64,000 nucleotides of DNA from Sycon ciliatum (taxonomy: Eukaryota > Porifera > Calcarea > Leucosolenida > Sycettidae): contig NC_088644.1 of NCBI RefSeq assembly GCF_964019385.1, positions 23,340,366-23,404,365 on the forward strand. The letters run 5' to 3'. The number at the start of each line of letters is the position of its first letter. The stretch's first letter is position 1. The notes under the pieces are model-generated. The model searched no databases. It saw only the letters and a program-made list of their open reading frames with translations, and was not told the DNA's origin. Position numbers and translations under genes: made by a program. Shown here one piece after another: positions 1 to 11,690 of this stretch.

Positions 1-2
1 AC

Positions 3-785
3 TACCTCGTCGTCGTGGATTATTTCTCTCGGTATATCCACGCATCTCCGGTCCGCAGCACGACATCGCAGTCAATTATCAAGGAACTGCTGAAGTTGTT
101 TGCGATACACGGTGTACCCGAAGTCCTGGTATCGGACAATGGCCCGCAATTCGCCAGTGCCGAGTTCTCAGCCTTCGCAACCGTGATGAAAGTCAGCCAC
201 CGTACGAGTAGCCCGAGATATCCGCAGAGCAATGGTGAGGCGGAGCGAGCAGTACAAACCGTCAAGCGTCTTCTCAAGACTAACGACAACCTTGACGATG
301 CCCTTCTCGTCTACCGGTCCACACCATTAGCGAACGGGTTCTCACCAGCAGAACTGCTATTCGGTCGCCGTCTTCGCACCCGTCTTCCGTCTACGAAGGA
401 AGCGCTCCGTCCCGGCTGGCCGGATATCGAAGCACTACGGAAACGTGAGGCAGCCAGCAAGACACGCCAGAGTGCTAGCTATGATGCCGCACATCGAGTA
501 CAGCCACTGCCAGTACTAGAGCAAGGTACAAGAGTTTGGATCCCTGACCTAGAGTCAGAAGCAGTTGTCACTGAACGTACCGATGAGCGTTCGTATACCG
601 TAGCCACAGACGACCTCACCGAGTACCGCCGTAACCGTCGCCATATCAAGATACTGCCCGATGTGCAACCGGCGCCGCAGTTGAATGCCAGTGCACCTGA
701 ACCTCCATCCGCTGATGTAGAGTTTCAACCTGCCTTGCGCCGATCCACACGTCCTTCCCGGCCGCCGCCGAGACTCGACCTGTGA
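3..785 (+). CDS. Ty3/gypsy integrase, C-terminal part of pol (partial)
   Basis: The reading frame is open to the left edge and ends with TGA at 783-785. It shows the retroviral-type integrase core: VVDYFSRY carries the first catalytic Asp, SDNGPQF the second, and NGEAERAV the Glu. Behind it are the usual gypsy motifs (YRSTP, SPAELLFGR) and a basic tail (RRSTRPSRP). Integrase joins the cDNA copy of the retrotransposon to chromosomal DNA. Protease, RT and RNase H would lie left of the window. No stop or frameshift is seen in this part, so the copy may be young. A polypurine-like tract and a probable LTR follow directly. The family call is firm; the clade is not resolved. Confidence 0.9.
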   Translation, partial: YLVVVDYFSRYIHASPVRSTTSQSIIKELLKLFAIHGVPEVLVSDNGPQFASAEFSAFATVMKVSHRTSSPRYPQSNGEAERAVQTVKRLLKTNDNLDDALLVYRSTPLANGFSPAELLFGRRLRTRLPSTKEALRPGWPDIEALRKREAASKTRQSASYDAAHRVQPLPVLEQGTRVWIPDLESEAVVTERTDERSYTVATDDLTEYRRNRRHIKILPDVQPAPQLNASAPEPPSADVEFQPALRRSTRPSRPPPRLDL

Positions 786-887
786 ACACATTGCTCAGTA
801 TTATGTGTTTCTGCCCTCTCTTGTTTGTATGTGCAGGACTCTGTATTCTCTGAGTTTTGCGTTTCTCTTCAAACATAAAATGGGAGA

Positions 888-1150
888 TGTTGTGGTCCCA
901 TTCGCTTACCCATAAATGGATGACACAATCTATATAATTATCGTTCTATGTACTCTGTACTCTCATGAGTCTATCGATGTACCCGATCCGTTCCTGGATC
1001 AGTTACCTATGCATTCCCGTACTGTGTACATATACACATCATGACAGTTTATCTTTATCTTTCCTTCTTCTTGTAAATAAACCTCAGTCGTTGTCTGGAG
1101 CTGTTGAGTGGAGTCGTGTGTTTGACGTTGGGACAAACCCAAACGTTACA
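888..1150 (+). repeat. Probable 3' LTR of the gypsy element
   Basis: A purine-rich tract (AAAATGGGAGA) precedes TGTTGTGG, and the segment ends ...AACGTTACA, giving TG..CA ends over 263 bp. It holds a TATA-like run near 930 and AATAAA near 1076. Position after the integrase stop fits an LTR. The 5' LTR is outside the window, so the boundaries are inferred. Confidence 0.55.
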
Positions 1151-3037
1151 ATGTGTGTGTCTCGGGGGGAGGGGCGATAAGTTGGAGTTACCAGCACACC
1201 TACATATACATGTGCAGGAGTTGCATTTTGATATAAAGTATATTTTTCGCAGTAAAAGAGTATTTATTTGTAGAGCTTGTGTTGATACAGATTCCTAGGT
1301 TCAACCCCCCCCCCCCCCCCCGGGCAGTTAGTTACATTTTTCTCTCCTTGCGTATTTTGTATCTGCATGTTATTACCCTTTCCGGAATCGCTCGTGAGTA
1401 ATGTATGAGTCGTGTGGCTACCGTATTTCCCCACTTTACCCGTACGACTGTCTGTTGTGAATTGTGATTGGCTGCTAGTATTATTGTTCTAGAATATTCC
1501 AGAGCTGTGAACTGTGATTGGTTAATTATGCTACTGTTTCTAGAATTTCGTCGGCGACCGGTTTTTGTAGATTGCTGATTGGTTAATGACCTAAAAACAT
1601 GGCTGCCGCTCGCCGTGTGTTTTGTCTTCTTGCATTGTTCTTTTCTTGTGCTCTTTCACTTCTTATCTTTACTTGCCGAGTGTGCAACTAATATTCTGTC
1701 CTTACGAGTATTCGTAAAACCACAAAGTGAGTGCTTTATTTACAGTAATCATCATACATTGTACATGTCCCTGTAGATGGCTCCAAAAGGCTTACTTTTC
1801 TATTTATTTCCCTTGCATATTGACTGTCTTATAGTTCCTTTCAATTGTAATAATTATAGAAATAAAGTACACATTGACATAGAGCATGGAAAGAGCTTCA
1901 TTTTGATATGCATGTCATACTATACAAAATATGGGTTCACATTGTTGGAAATGCTCATTTCGCTAGAAAGTTCAAGAATCTATTTATTCATTTATTTCTT
2001 ATTTGTCTGAAGTCACTAACTAACTTACATTACAATTACAGTCTTCTCAGATATTTATTTACCGGTTTTCATTCCGTTTGGCTATTGCAGACGCTCGTTT
2101 GTAGTGTGCGTCTCATACTACGTAACTGTTTCTACGTACCGGTAACTTCTTCAGCGGACACAGATACGTGTAACGTGTGCACGTATAACTTGTCCTACAT
2201 ACGCGCGCACCCCTTTGTGTGCGCATGCTGTTCCTTTTTTGCTATGCTCTTGTAAAATGAAATCATTCTTGTTTTCGAGTTATCTGTCGTCCATTGCTTG
2301 GACTTCTTTGGAGCGAATAATTATTGAAGGGAAGAGTCAAGATGTATTCCGAGCCTTGTTGGAATAATGAGCATGAGCCTGATGTCAGTGATGAGGATAT
2401 CAATTTAGTGAATCCTCCAGTTCCCACGGAATTCGTATGTTGAGAGTTTCGTACACACATACATTCAAAGGGGACTTCGGGTATAAGGACACTTCGCAAA
2501 TAAAGACACTTTTCTGATGCGCCGCCGAGTGTCGTTATTCGCAAAGTTGACTGTATAACCAATGCTATGGACAGCAAGCAGTTATGCCCCTGGGCCATAG
2601 TGACTAACATGTGGGGCGAGAGTAGACACACTGGGCAACATGTCCTTTGGTTTTCAAATGGCGAAAAAGCCCCACAATACCGTACGTGCAGAGTGGAGCA
2701 CTTGCATGGGTTCGGTTGAGCAATGAACGCACAGTCCAGACATGTATGTACGTGTAAACTTGCAGAGAAGACGTGTACATGCCCACATGCACATAGAACT
2801 GGTATACAATCAAATCGGCTGGTGCCAGCTGAAACGACTCCTGGGGCTATTTACGACTCGTATGCCAGTTTTTGAGAAGAATTTTAGTAGTTGCGCAATA
2901 GTTTTGTATGCTCTTGTGGTGCGCAAACTGTCAAAGTTTGCCCCCCCCCCTCCCCCCCCCCCCCTTGGCCCCATCCCACTCTCACACATGCAGGCACGTG
3001 TACACCCACCCACCCACACATGAGTATGGCAACTCAC
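1151..3037. other. Non-coding stretch left of ABCG gene A
   Basis: No convincing coding frame is seen. It contains a poly-C run (about 1305-1321) and a C-rich run (2940-2964). On the minus strand this is downstream of the last visible exon of gene A. The exon that follows in gene B (ending RFMLIA) has no visible counterpart here. Confidence 0.6.
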
Positions 3038-3196
3038 CTTTGCTGTGGGAACGGGGCCTTGGTAAGCAATTCTTCCGCCTGCTTCCATCAGAATGACGTT
3101 ATCAAATTGTTGAAAGATGTCATACTGAGGCTGATGAATGACCATGACTATAGTCAGTTTACCAACAAGTGCAATCACCTTCAGCAGCTCAATAAC
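3038..3196 (-). CDS. ABCG gene A, exon with H-loop (third visible exon)
   Basis: A 159-nt, 53-residue phase-0 exon. The acceptor is CTCTGCAG before GTTATTGAG, and the donor is GTGAGT after GCAAAG. It encodes VIELLKVIALVGK, then TIVMVIHQPQYDIFQQFD with the switch (H-loop) His in the ABCG-typical VIHQP, then the end of the nucleotide-binding domain. The gene B exon at 51352-51510 has the same length and phase and near-identical protein, and the flanking intron is also recognisably related. No further downstream exon of gene A is visible before the left edge. Either the membrane domain lies beyond it or the gene is truncated. Confidence 0.88.
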
Positions 3197-4979
3197 CTGC
3201 AGAGTGCAGAAGACAACAGATAGTTTTTATCACCACCACCAGCAGCAGGGGCGTCGGAAGGTAATTTAGTGTGGTACGGTCAGCCATGTGAAGTACAATT
3301 CACATGTGTGGGAAGGATGGCTGAGCCGAATATTTTGGGAAATTAGAGCCCAAATCAGTGCATTTTTATTGATTCACAGGGTACTTGGGGCAAATAGTGG
3401 TACGGTCAATACCGTAGTGACAGGACCGTGTCCGACGCCCCTGACGACCAGCCTTATACTCAGTATTCGTATGATTGTAGAAATAATAGAGAACATCACC
3501 AGTTGACCACCACCAGCCTTTGGGTTGGCTCACATATCGCCGGTACGCGCCAGGAGGCACCGGCAGCGAGCCAGCTCCCGGTCAGCCCCCGTGCCAAAAG
3601 AGATCACATGCATATGGTCCGAATACTGCTGTAGAACCAAATCTACTACTAAGCATTACAAACTGTACCCAAAATGCTATGACAGCCTGGATTGAAAATT
3701 TGAACTTCAATTCTATTGTTTCTTTAGTAGGTAATGGGACAGTGTAAGGCTCTATCCGTGATGGTCACTTGGTGATGCCTTTTACTGCAGAGTAAGCGAT
3801 GGAGTCGAAATTATGCATGCAACGAGAAGAATGGATTGGTATGCTGACATTATTTCACACCTTTGAAGCAACTAAAAGAGTGGTGAATAGACCTAATGTT
3901 TAGCGTCAATTTAGGAAATTATAGGACGAGCCTTGGTTTGAAATGTTGAAAAGGTCTGTGTCCCGGCACCGGCGATCACTGGCGTGCACGGTTCACATAC
4001 CACTTTTGATCAAAATTGTAGGTGATCGGTGCCGAGGCAGATCGCAAGAGCTGGGCATTGCCCAACGTCTACAGCCCCCACCACACATGATTTATCAGGC
4101 GAATTTGGAGCGCATTGTAATTAGGGCTAAAACGATCGTTCAATAACTCCTAACGATCAACCAATTTTAATATCATTAACGATCAATTTATTGGTTTTCT
4201 CGATTCTTGTTGGCTCTACCCGTGTACCTCGAACACCCGTTTAGGAAGAAATTCCATGATACCTTTGGTACGTTAGCACTGGACTGTTGACATCTGAACC
4301 TTGTCATCACCCTCTGGCAACTGCTCTTATCTCCGACCTCTCCCAGAAATGAGGCAAAAAGACAAAGTCTTCTCTCCCGTTCTCTTTCAAAGCCACACAT
4401 CAATTTTATTGTGCTTGAAAGTACACAAGTGTACTCGTATTCACTATCAAATGGAGTGCAACGGTTAGAATGCTGTCACTGATATGCATGCATAAAAATC
4501 GTTAGCACTCGTTTTGAACACTAACGATCATCGATTGCACTCTTAACGATCGATATCGGTGAGTTATCGGTATAATTGTTTCAGCCCTAGTTGCAATAAT
4601 TCACATTATGCACAATCCACCAGGAGAGGTTGCGAAAGGCACTCCCGGCCCGGCGCTATGTGACCCAAACCCTTACAGTGCTCATTGTGGAGACAGTGCA
4701 TAGGTACACAGTAGAAGAAGAGTACTGTGGAACGGATCATTTCAGCGGGTACATTTTTTTTGCATTTATGGATCAGGACCATTCTGCGAAGCAATAATTA
4801 TTTTAGCGATCTGAGTTCAGCGAAAAAAACACACATTTTGCTAAAATGGCTAAAATATCACCAGCCTCGCTAAAATCACCCGCTTTACAATAGTCTATAC
4901 ATTAGACTTGTAATGTCAAAAAGCGATGTAGGGTGTCTGGCACAGCAAGGGTCCACAGGCTTAAAAACATTAAAGTGTC

Positions 4980-4982
<3 letters not shown>

Positions 4983-5046
<64 letters not shown>

Positions 5047-5069
5047 ATGTGTGTGTGTGTGCGCGTGTG

Positions 5070-5118
<49 letters not shown>

Positions 5119-5155
5119 ATGTGTGTGTGTGTGTGTGCGCGTGTGCATGTGTGTT
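4983..5155. repeat. (GT)n microsatellite, interrupted
   Basis: About 170 bp of GT dinucleotides with a few GCATGT and GCGCGTGC interruptions. All long open frames here are repeat artefacts. Confidence 0.97.
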
Positions 5156-5382
5156 CGAGCCGACGGGCTGTGTTTCTCGGTGCAGCAGCATGCCCTCATG
5201 CACGATGACATTGCCAGATTGTTCAGTAGCACACTCCTTCGTCTTATATAATCAATCTTGAGCTTGAGCACCGGGCAATTTTGCAAAATAGGGTATAAGG
5301 TTATGTTTCAAAGAAGCAGATCCACTCACTGTCCTGAAGTATTTTCGTTTCACTGAACCATAACCATATTATATTTGGAGTA

Positions 5383-5475
5383 CAGTAACTCTTTATGTAC
5401 AGTAACTCTTTATGTACAGTAACTCTTTATGTACAGTAACTCTTTATGTACAGTAACTCTTTATGTACAGTAACT
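5383..5475. repeat. 17-bp tandem repeat
   Basis: More than five near-perfect head-to-tail copies of ACAGTAACTCTTTATGT. Confidence 0.95.
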
Positions 5476-6050
5476 GTTGTTCTTTGCAATAATAACTCTT
5501 TAGTACAGTAAAACCTGTCAAGGCGACCACTCGGATAAGGCGACCACCTGTTCAAGGAGATCACTGAAGCCAGGATCAAGCAGGCGCGTACGCCGGTGCC
5601 CTTCAAAGGGGGTTCCGGGAGGTCCCCCCAGGAAAAATTTCAAAAATGAAGCAAAATCCTGCATTTTGAGCAAAAAAGGGGGGTTCCGGGCACCCAGGAA
5701 CCCATACGGGGCACGCGCCTGTCAAGGGATGCTATTTCCAGTCAAATGACCCTGGATAGGGAGACCACCTGGTAACAGAGACCACATTTTGAAGGTCCCT
5801 TGAGCGGTCGTCTTAGACAGGTTTCACTGTGTGTGATAAAAAAAGTCATGAAGCATTTTTTCCCACAGGAAGAAGGACAGACATGGAGCTCTCTTTATCG
5901 TCTGGAAAATGGCGGTCAGCACACAAATGTTCGGCGTTTGTTGACCGTAATTCTAGGAGATCCCAGTTTTCAACTCCTTGAAATTTCCTTTTTTTTTAAT
6001 AAACTTGTCTCAACAATGACAAGGTAAAGCTGACCATGTAATAGACATAC

Positions 6051-6242
6051 ATTCTTGCTGGTTACGCTGTCCAGTCCGCTAGTTGGCTCATCAAGGAAGA
6101 GAATGCTAGGTTCAGCAACTAACTCCATTCCAATGTTGACACGCTTCCGCTGGCCGCCGGAAATCTTTTTAGCGGAGAATTGGGAGCCGATGATGGAGTG
6201 CCGAATCATGTGCAAACTCAGGAGGTGCTCAATATTCCTTAC
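6051..6242 (-). CDS. ABCG gene A, exon with ABC signature and Walker B
   Basis: A 192-nt, 64-residue phase-0 exon. The acceptor ends GGTTGTAG; the donor is GTATGT after AAGAAT. It encodes [11 protein letters not shown], then the ABC signature [15 protein letters not shown], then Walker B and D-loop ([13 protein letters not shown]). These residues form the ATP-hydrolysis site of the half-transporter and sit directly after the exon ending AEK at 10140. It ends SVTSKN where gene B has SVTSEE. The two copies differ at many silent sites, so the duplication is not recent and is not an assembly echo. Confidence 0.9.
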
Positions 6243-6539
6243 CTACAACCGACAGCAGCAAACACAGCAGTAAAGGATGTGGACAAACAGATGAGTGGGG
6301 GTTAGTGCGACAACTGTGTGTGTGTGTGAAGAAGAAAAAAATGGAAAAATGAAAAATAGGCATTCACTGGCCAGAAAAAATCACTTCAAAACAGCTGTGT
6401 GGTGGATACCAGGCTAAAAATAGTGGCGGTCAATTCATCAGCCTTGCAAGCTGTTGAATGGTGTAATCCCAGCACAAGTTGCTATGTCTAACATAGCTGT
6501 TCGCTATCATTGCTTCCGCGATGGGCATATCTGAGGTCT

Positions 6540-6540
6540 G

Positions 6541-6575
<35 letters not shown>
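6540..6575. repeat. (GT)n microsatellite
   Basis: About 36 bp of GT dinucleotides. A 15-bp poly-C run lies nearby at 6725-6739. Confidence 0.95.
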
Positions 6576-6576
<1 letters not shown>

Positions 6577-7333
6577 ACATTGTGGTGCGGGCGTATTATT
6601 GCAATAGTGTGAGTGATACAACATTTCCTACTGTTTGCATAGCAGACGGTCACGCCAATTTGTTTAAATAGAATGATACTCTAAGTGGGCGAGTGGTTTC
6701 AAACGTGAGGTTGTGGGTTGGATCCCCCCCCCCCCCCCCATGAGACCCATCTAGGATTGGGTATGTACCTGACCTCGGCTGGGGAGACTTGGGAGAGGAG
6801 ACGAGCACTGCCCTCACTATGTTGAGCTCATTGAAACAGGATGTCTCTAACATCTCCCTTATTCTTCGTGTTCCGACGTTGCATTCACAATATCTACAGT
6901 TCACTCCTCTCTGACATGTTCTCCCTTCGCCGTGACTGCGCTCACGCAGATAGAGTCACCCGTGGCCAAGTCAATAATTCCCTTTTCTTTACCCATTGTG
7001 CAGACTCAAGCTGGAAACAAATCTATTTTAGGATGGCGGCAATAAACAGAATCAGCTGAAGCGTCATGTTACGAAGGTTTTATTGCGAGAGAGACAGAAT
7101 TCTGTCACTAGTGTTGCTTCATACTTGAATTTTGTCCCCTTGGAGTGTTTGATTGTTATCTTTCACGCACATGGTATCTTGTAAGAATACCTTGTGATAC
7201 TTTTTTGGTATTGTTTAGGTGTTACTTGGTGCACCTAGTTACAATTGGTGCTTATCTTCACACTTGTCTTAGGAAGAAAATACATATATTTGAAGCATGC
7301 CACAATCACAAAACACTATGTACATGATAATTT

Positions 7334-8396
7334 CAGGGCTCACCACGACCATACAAAATTCAAAAAGCATCGACCACCATTTTGAAAAATGGCGATTGCC
7401 GCACAGGCCAGCGTTGGCGCAGTCATAGCGGCTACGCACCCGAGTTCATGCTAATCAATGTACAGCGCTGTACAGTCGAGTTGTAAAATACCAGTATTTT
7501 ACAACTCCCTGGTCTAGTCTGTACAGCAAAGGGTCAGTGCCAAAGAGAATCTTGTTGTTTGATGCCAGGAAAGACACGAGGAGAAGACGTCCTTTCTCCA
7601 AGCAATCTGGGTCATTTCTCTCAATCTGCTTGTGCATGTCGACCAAGACATGTCCGTGATATACTGGTGAACTGGAGTCCTGGCATCTAGCTAACCAATG
7701 TTGTCAGTAGAACCGTCAGCGTTTCCTGATCACGGGTCGGCGCACTCTTTTTTGTTTGACCTCGCAGCTATCACCCTGCGAGTGTGGAGTTTCCTGGCCA
7801 CAAATGAATTCCTTAGTCATGACCATGATGACAAGTGACTGGTATGATTCCTGACTGGCCTGAGTCCTTAGCTTGAGTCAACACGAAGGTAAATTCTTCA
7901 CTTGGAACGCTTGCTGTCTCCTCGGCCCTTTCTTGTTGCACTTGCAGATATGTGCACGGCTGCCAGGTTTTGTTGGTGCACGCGAGTGCGCACGGCCGAC
8001 CTCGATGTCTTCAAAAAAGTAAAACAGCGGTTCTACTTGGCCGATTCTCACCGTCGATAGCTCATTTTCTCGGTCTTGGAATTCTCTATTGCTTTACTGT
8101 CCCCGACTTCTATTTTTCTCTTCATTCACGTGTTTGCACGTCTTCGAGTTTGAGTGATTTCACCATCCGATCTCAGCCAAACGAAGGCCAAATCGAAAAA
8201 TTCAAGATGGTAACCCTCCAAGGACATACCTTCTGAACACGAATCCACAATGGCCTAATGTTTAAAGCCAAAGAGTACAGCCAGGTTCAGCTCAGAAAAC
8301 ACCCCACAATTGCAAGAAACGTGCCGTTTGCCGTGTGCTGATTGGTCAAATCCAAATGACCGTTATTGACGCTTTGTACGGTCGTGGTGAGCCCTG
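7334..8396. mobile_element. Non-autonomous DNA transposon, hAT-like ends
   Basis: The ends are CAGGGCTCACCACGACC at 7334 and its inverse GGTCGTGGTGAGCCCTG ending at 8396, a nearly perfect terminal repeat of about 20 bp. AATTT flanks both sides (7329-7333 and 8397-8401), shorter than the 8 bp expected for hAT. CAGGG ends fit hAT-type MITEs. No transposase frame is seen inside. It lies in the first intron of gene A and contains a palindrome at about 7476-7506. Confidence 0.65.
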
Positions 8397-8986
8397 AATT
8401 TACATGTCAGTGAACAACTTTGCCGAAAATTCAAGCACGTTACACGTCCTCCTCGCCACTATCGTCGCTGGAGGAAGAGCTCAAAACGTTCGATCCGGAC
8501 AGCTGCTGCATGTTTCATAGCTTGTTTCACTTGTCCTACGGTCTCGAATCACGCTCAAAGGCAGTGCATGCCTGTCACCTTGCCGCTCAGAAGCTGAATG
8601 AGACTACCCACGTGTTGGCTGTAAGTTTTATCCCCGTTCGTCGCAATAATGCGACTTTGTTTGAGACAAAAAGGCAGTGCCACATCAGTGTCCTTTTTTC
8701 AAATTGCCTCTTGCACTTGTTGTACTTGCTAATCCACACCCAGCCACGCGAGCCGCTGGGACTTGTACATGCAGTGCAGTGCTAGCTTCCGCTTGATGTA
8801 GCACCTGTGTGTACTGCACCTAAGTCCTCGCGCCTTGCACCCGTCTTTTCGGCTAGTTTCCTGAAAGTCCTTTGCCCGAGAGTTGGTGCTTATTTTGATT
8901 CGCTCCTTGGCCCGGTCCTCTGTGAGCTTCAGAGTGTGTCTGCCAGATTGGTCTCACTTTCTGGAGATGTCGACATGAGGTGCAGT

Positions 8987-9151
8987 TTATTCGTCAGCGA
9001 TTTGCTGGTGACAACTCTTCACTAGGCGCTGTACTTTGCGAGCACTGACATTCAAGCTCGCAAAGCGCTTTTTCAACTTTTCTATACCTCCCCGCGGTAA
9101 ACCATCCTTGCCACCAGACAGCTGGAAGTAGGCAGAAACTGTATTCTCCAT
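8987..9151 (-). pseudogene. Possible relic of a transposase DNA-binding region
   Basis: A short frame begins MENTVSAYFQLSGGKDG and continues LPRGGIEKLKKRFASLNVSARKVQRLVKS. This resembles the helix-turn-helix start of mariner-like or related transposases, with the pattern (L/P)RG-x-I-x-K-L-x-x-R-F. A further stop-ridden stretch downstream on the same strand (near 8830-8930) reads KLTEDRAKERIKIS, which fits the next part of such proteins. Several stops break the frame and no catalytic domain or terminal repeat was found. The call rests on motif likeness alone; chance similarity is possible. Confidence 0.3.
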
Positions 9152-9459
9152 CGCTCTGAAATGCGAACATCCCGACCTATTTTACGGACTCGAGCGGAGG
9201 TTGCAGTGTTTTCTTGCGTGTTCATCAGTGGCAGCTCCAATTAAAAGACTCAAACGAACCGATCACAACTCCTGTGGTGGTTTGTGCTGCCATGTTGTCG
9301 GATGTAATGGTCAATGGTTATGTTCGGAAGGTGAATTGGTGGTTCCATGCTGTATGACACAGGCACAACACCTAAAAATCAAGTGCAAAGACAAGCGGCA
9401 ATTTTAACTTGGCGGACCAAGTATTTATCACTGTTGATCCTTTACAATAGTCTGTGTTG

Positions 9460-9760
9460 CAATTTGTTAATTAGCACAACGATGCTTCCTGATGAGCGTT
9501 GTGCGAAAGCCAGTTCTATGCACTTTTATACATTTCATCGTTCCTATTATTGTTCTTCACATTACAAGTACATTTCCATCACAGTTATTTCTTGGTCCAT
9601 CACCACTTTCTCACTTTCTCTAGAATTTGTTCATGACATCTCAATAAAACCTTCGTAAAAATTAATGATGCTTCAGCTGATTTTGTTTATTGCCATCCTT
9701 AAACTGTTATCACCTCGCCGCCTGTACAACTCTATTTCATGCCTTTTTTGTTGTTCAAGA
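9460..9760 (+). repeat. Degenerate Penelope-like 5'/pLTR relic
   Basis: CCTGATGAGCGTTGTGCGAA at about 9488-9507 matches the hammerhead core of the PLEs at 22.9, 46.5 and 47.7 kb. Downstream, TTTCATCGTT and later CTGTTATCACCTCGCCGCC match the PLE leader (GGTTATCAAATTG.. CTCCTCGCCG). Helix I of the ribozyme no longer pairs. It sits in the intron of gene A. Confidence 0.5.
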
Positions 9761-9845
9761 ATTGTGAAATTTGAAACTCGGATGTTGAGCCAATAATAAA
9801 ATTAATGGAGAAAGGAAAGGAACATAATTATGGATACAAGCTGAA

Positions 9846-10081
9846 AGTAACTGTCCACCACTGTAACTAGATACTAGATACTTTCTCAGTGACAGTCAGA
9901 AAGTGCAACAACTTGGCACAAAACTAACAGAGTGCTGAGACATTCAAAGACCTGACACAGATCTCCTTCTCCTCTTCTCTGTCTTCGAATGTCTCAGCAC
10001 TCTGTCAGTTTTGTGCCTAGTTGTTGCACTTTCCGACTGTATAAAGTATCTAGTATCTAGTTACAGTGGTGGACAGTTACT
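9846..10081. mobile_element. Fold-back (MITE-like) element
   Basis: Two inverted arms of about 100 bp (9846-9948 and 9982-10081), starting AGTAACTGTCCACCACTGTA and ending with its inverse, surround a 30-bp CT-rich centre. The arms differ by a few bases. It lies just downstream of the gene A exon 1 donor. No target duplication was identified with certainty. Confidence 0.7.
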
Positions 10082-10139
10082 CTCAACTCGTCACATGATC
10101 CAATTGTGAAATTATTATTATCTTCACCTTCAAACTTAC

Positions 10140-11690
10140 CTTCTCCGCAATCTTATCGTAAGCCATTTGGCGTGATGAGCGCAGCAAAGCCTGGTACATG
10201 AGTACTTCGTGAACAGTCAGGTTAGTATGCATTGTATCATCCTGAGGAACGAAACCCAACACATTGCGATACTCCTCAACACCACTCACTTCCTCACCAT
10301 TGATACGCAGTACACCAGTGCGCTCCGCATAGTACGCCTTGCCACACAAGCAGTTCAGAAAGGATGTCTTGCCAGTGCCCGAGTTGCCCATGATAGCCGT
10401 CAGCTCAGCTGGCTTGATGCTGCCACTCACATTGTTGACAATTGTCTTCTTGTTGCTATGGAGAGTGAGCTTGAGATTTTCAAACCCAATATGTATGGTG
10501 TAATCTTTCGGCTTGACCAAGTCCTTAAAGGCAGCAAGCTTGTTCCGGACGCCTTCAACCAGTCCCAAGTCGGTGTTTGCTCTCTTCCTCATAGGTTTCT
10601 GGCTAAAGACATTCAGCATCTGTGGTGAGAGGGGCATGCCTCTTTCAACATGTGGTGTGAGTAGCTTGGTTCTATCAGGCCGTGGTGAGAGGGACCTGCT
10701 TCTTTTAGCCTGTGGTGAGAGGTGCTGGGACCTTCCACGATGTGGTTTGTTCAGCACGTGATGAACCTGTTGGGGAAACAGTGGAACCCATTGTGAAGAA
10801 GGGGGTGCCATCTCCGCATCTTGCAGGTCTGAGCTTTGGCTTCCAGGATTTCCTAGGACACTAGCTGCCGGCGTGAGACTGGCCATATGGACTGCAACCA
10901 TGGCCTGCGGAATATGAAAGGCTGGCAACGGCTTCATTTCCTCCTCTACATTCGCCTGGCTGCCAAACTTTTCGTTCAACTTCTTATACACCGGGACGGC
11001 GATGAGACTAATACATGCCCAGACTACACATAGCACAACTCCAAACAAGTTGAACGCGGGTGCAGTTGATCCAGCTTTACAGAAAGCCAATGATGGGCAC
11101 TTCTCGGGTTTGTGCGACCCTTCTCGGCAGTAGTGAGACTTTGGACAGAGGATCTTCTCGCCTCCACCAGGACAGTAATACCCCTCTTGACATGGCTGAT
11201 CAGTTGTTGCACCACCACAACCTATGCTGTAATTGGAACCTGTGTTTGGGATCCGCCTCTCGGATCCAACGTACGGTTCACAACAGCCACCTGGATTCTG
11301 CACACTACACCGTTCACTTGCAGTCTCTACGGTCGTGTTGTATTGCTTGCAGTAGGCACCTGGGGAGCACTTGATCAGGCACAGTTTGTTCATGGGACAG
11401 AAGAACCCATTCGGACAGGCCCTAGCCTCCGGACCAACTGCATAGTAACCTCCCTGACACGCTGGGTGTTGCCACGGCCCAGGGACGCAGGCAGTATTGT
11501 TGCTATGTGCTTCTCGTATGGTCCGGCAGCAGAAACCTGAGTACGGCGAGCCTCTGCAATCGATGTCCACCGGGACAAGAGGCACGTCTCCATACTCCAC
11601 ACAGATGGATGAGCAACGAGTGGATAGCACTAGCAGTAAGAGCAGCGCAAAGCCCAGCCTACTGGCCCTGAAATTAGATGGCGTTGACAT
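10140..11690 (-). CDS. ABCG gene A, exon 1: Cys-rich ectodomain, TM, Walker A
   Basis: The exon starts at ATG 11690 and ends at AAG before a GTAAGT donor: 1,551 nt, 517 residues. Residues 1-28 look like a cleavable signal peptide (LGFALLLLLVLS). Residues 29-210 are a Cys-rich ectodomain with repeated CPxGxxC/GYYCPGG units. A membrane segment lies at about 213-235, followed by a Ser/Pro-rich linker with four roughly 10-residue repeats (xxxLSPQ/LTP, about 321-358). The nucleotide-binding domain follows, with Walker A GNSGTGKT at 435-442 and Q-loop VPQDD at 481-485. This layout matches the ABCG subgroup with an N-terminal ectodomain (plant ABCG24/28-like and protist or invertebrate relatives), which act as membrane transporters of unknown substrate. 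Signature and H-loop exons follow to the left. The internal stop seen when reading through is intronic. Confidence 0.9.

Larger units (their letters stand above)
3197..6050 (-). other. Intron of ABCG gene A with simple repeats
   Basis: The intron runs between the signature exon and the H-loop exon. Around 3440-3515 it shares sequence (GATGTTCTCTATTATTTCTA) with the corresponding intron of gene B near 51260, evidence that the two genes arose by duplication. It also holds the repeats at 4983 and 5383 listed separately. No other coding sequence is supported. Confidence 0.7.

Noticed and set aside
2263-2813. Minus-strand frames of 122 and 69 residues left of gene A exon 3
   Set aside because: They do not match the expected ABCG linker exon or any family, and no splice sites frame them.
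4885-5286. His/Thr and Val/Cys repeat proteins across the GT microsatellite
   Set aside because: Pure dinucleotide-repeat translations.
6670-6760. Possible tRNA-derived SINE (GTGGGTTGGATCCCC resembling a B box)
   Set aside because: Weak A box, no cloverleaf and no second copy seen in the window.
8420-9025. Plus-strand frames of 121 and 72 residues in the gene A intron
   Set aside because: No motif; the minus strand shows a better transposase-like signal and both plus frames are antisense to or beside it.
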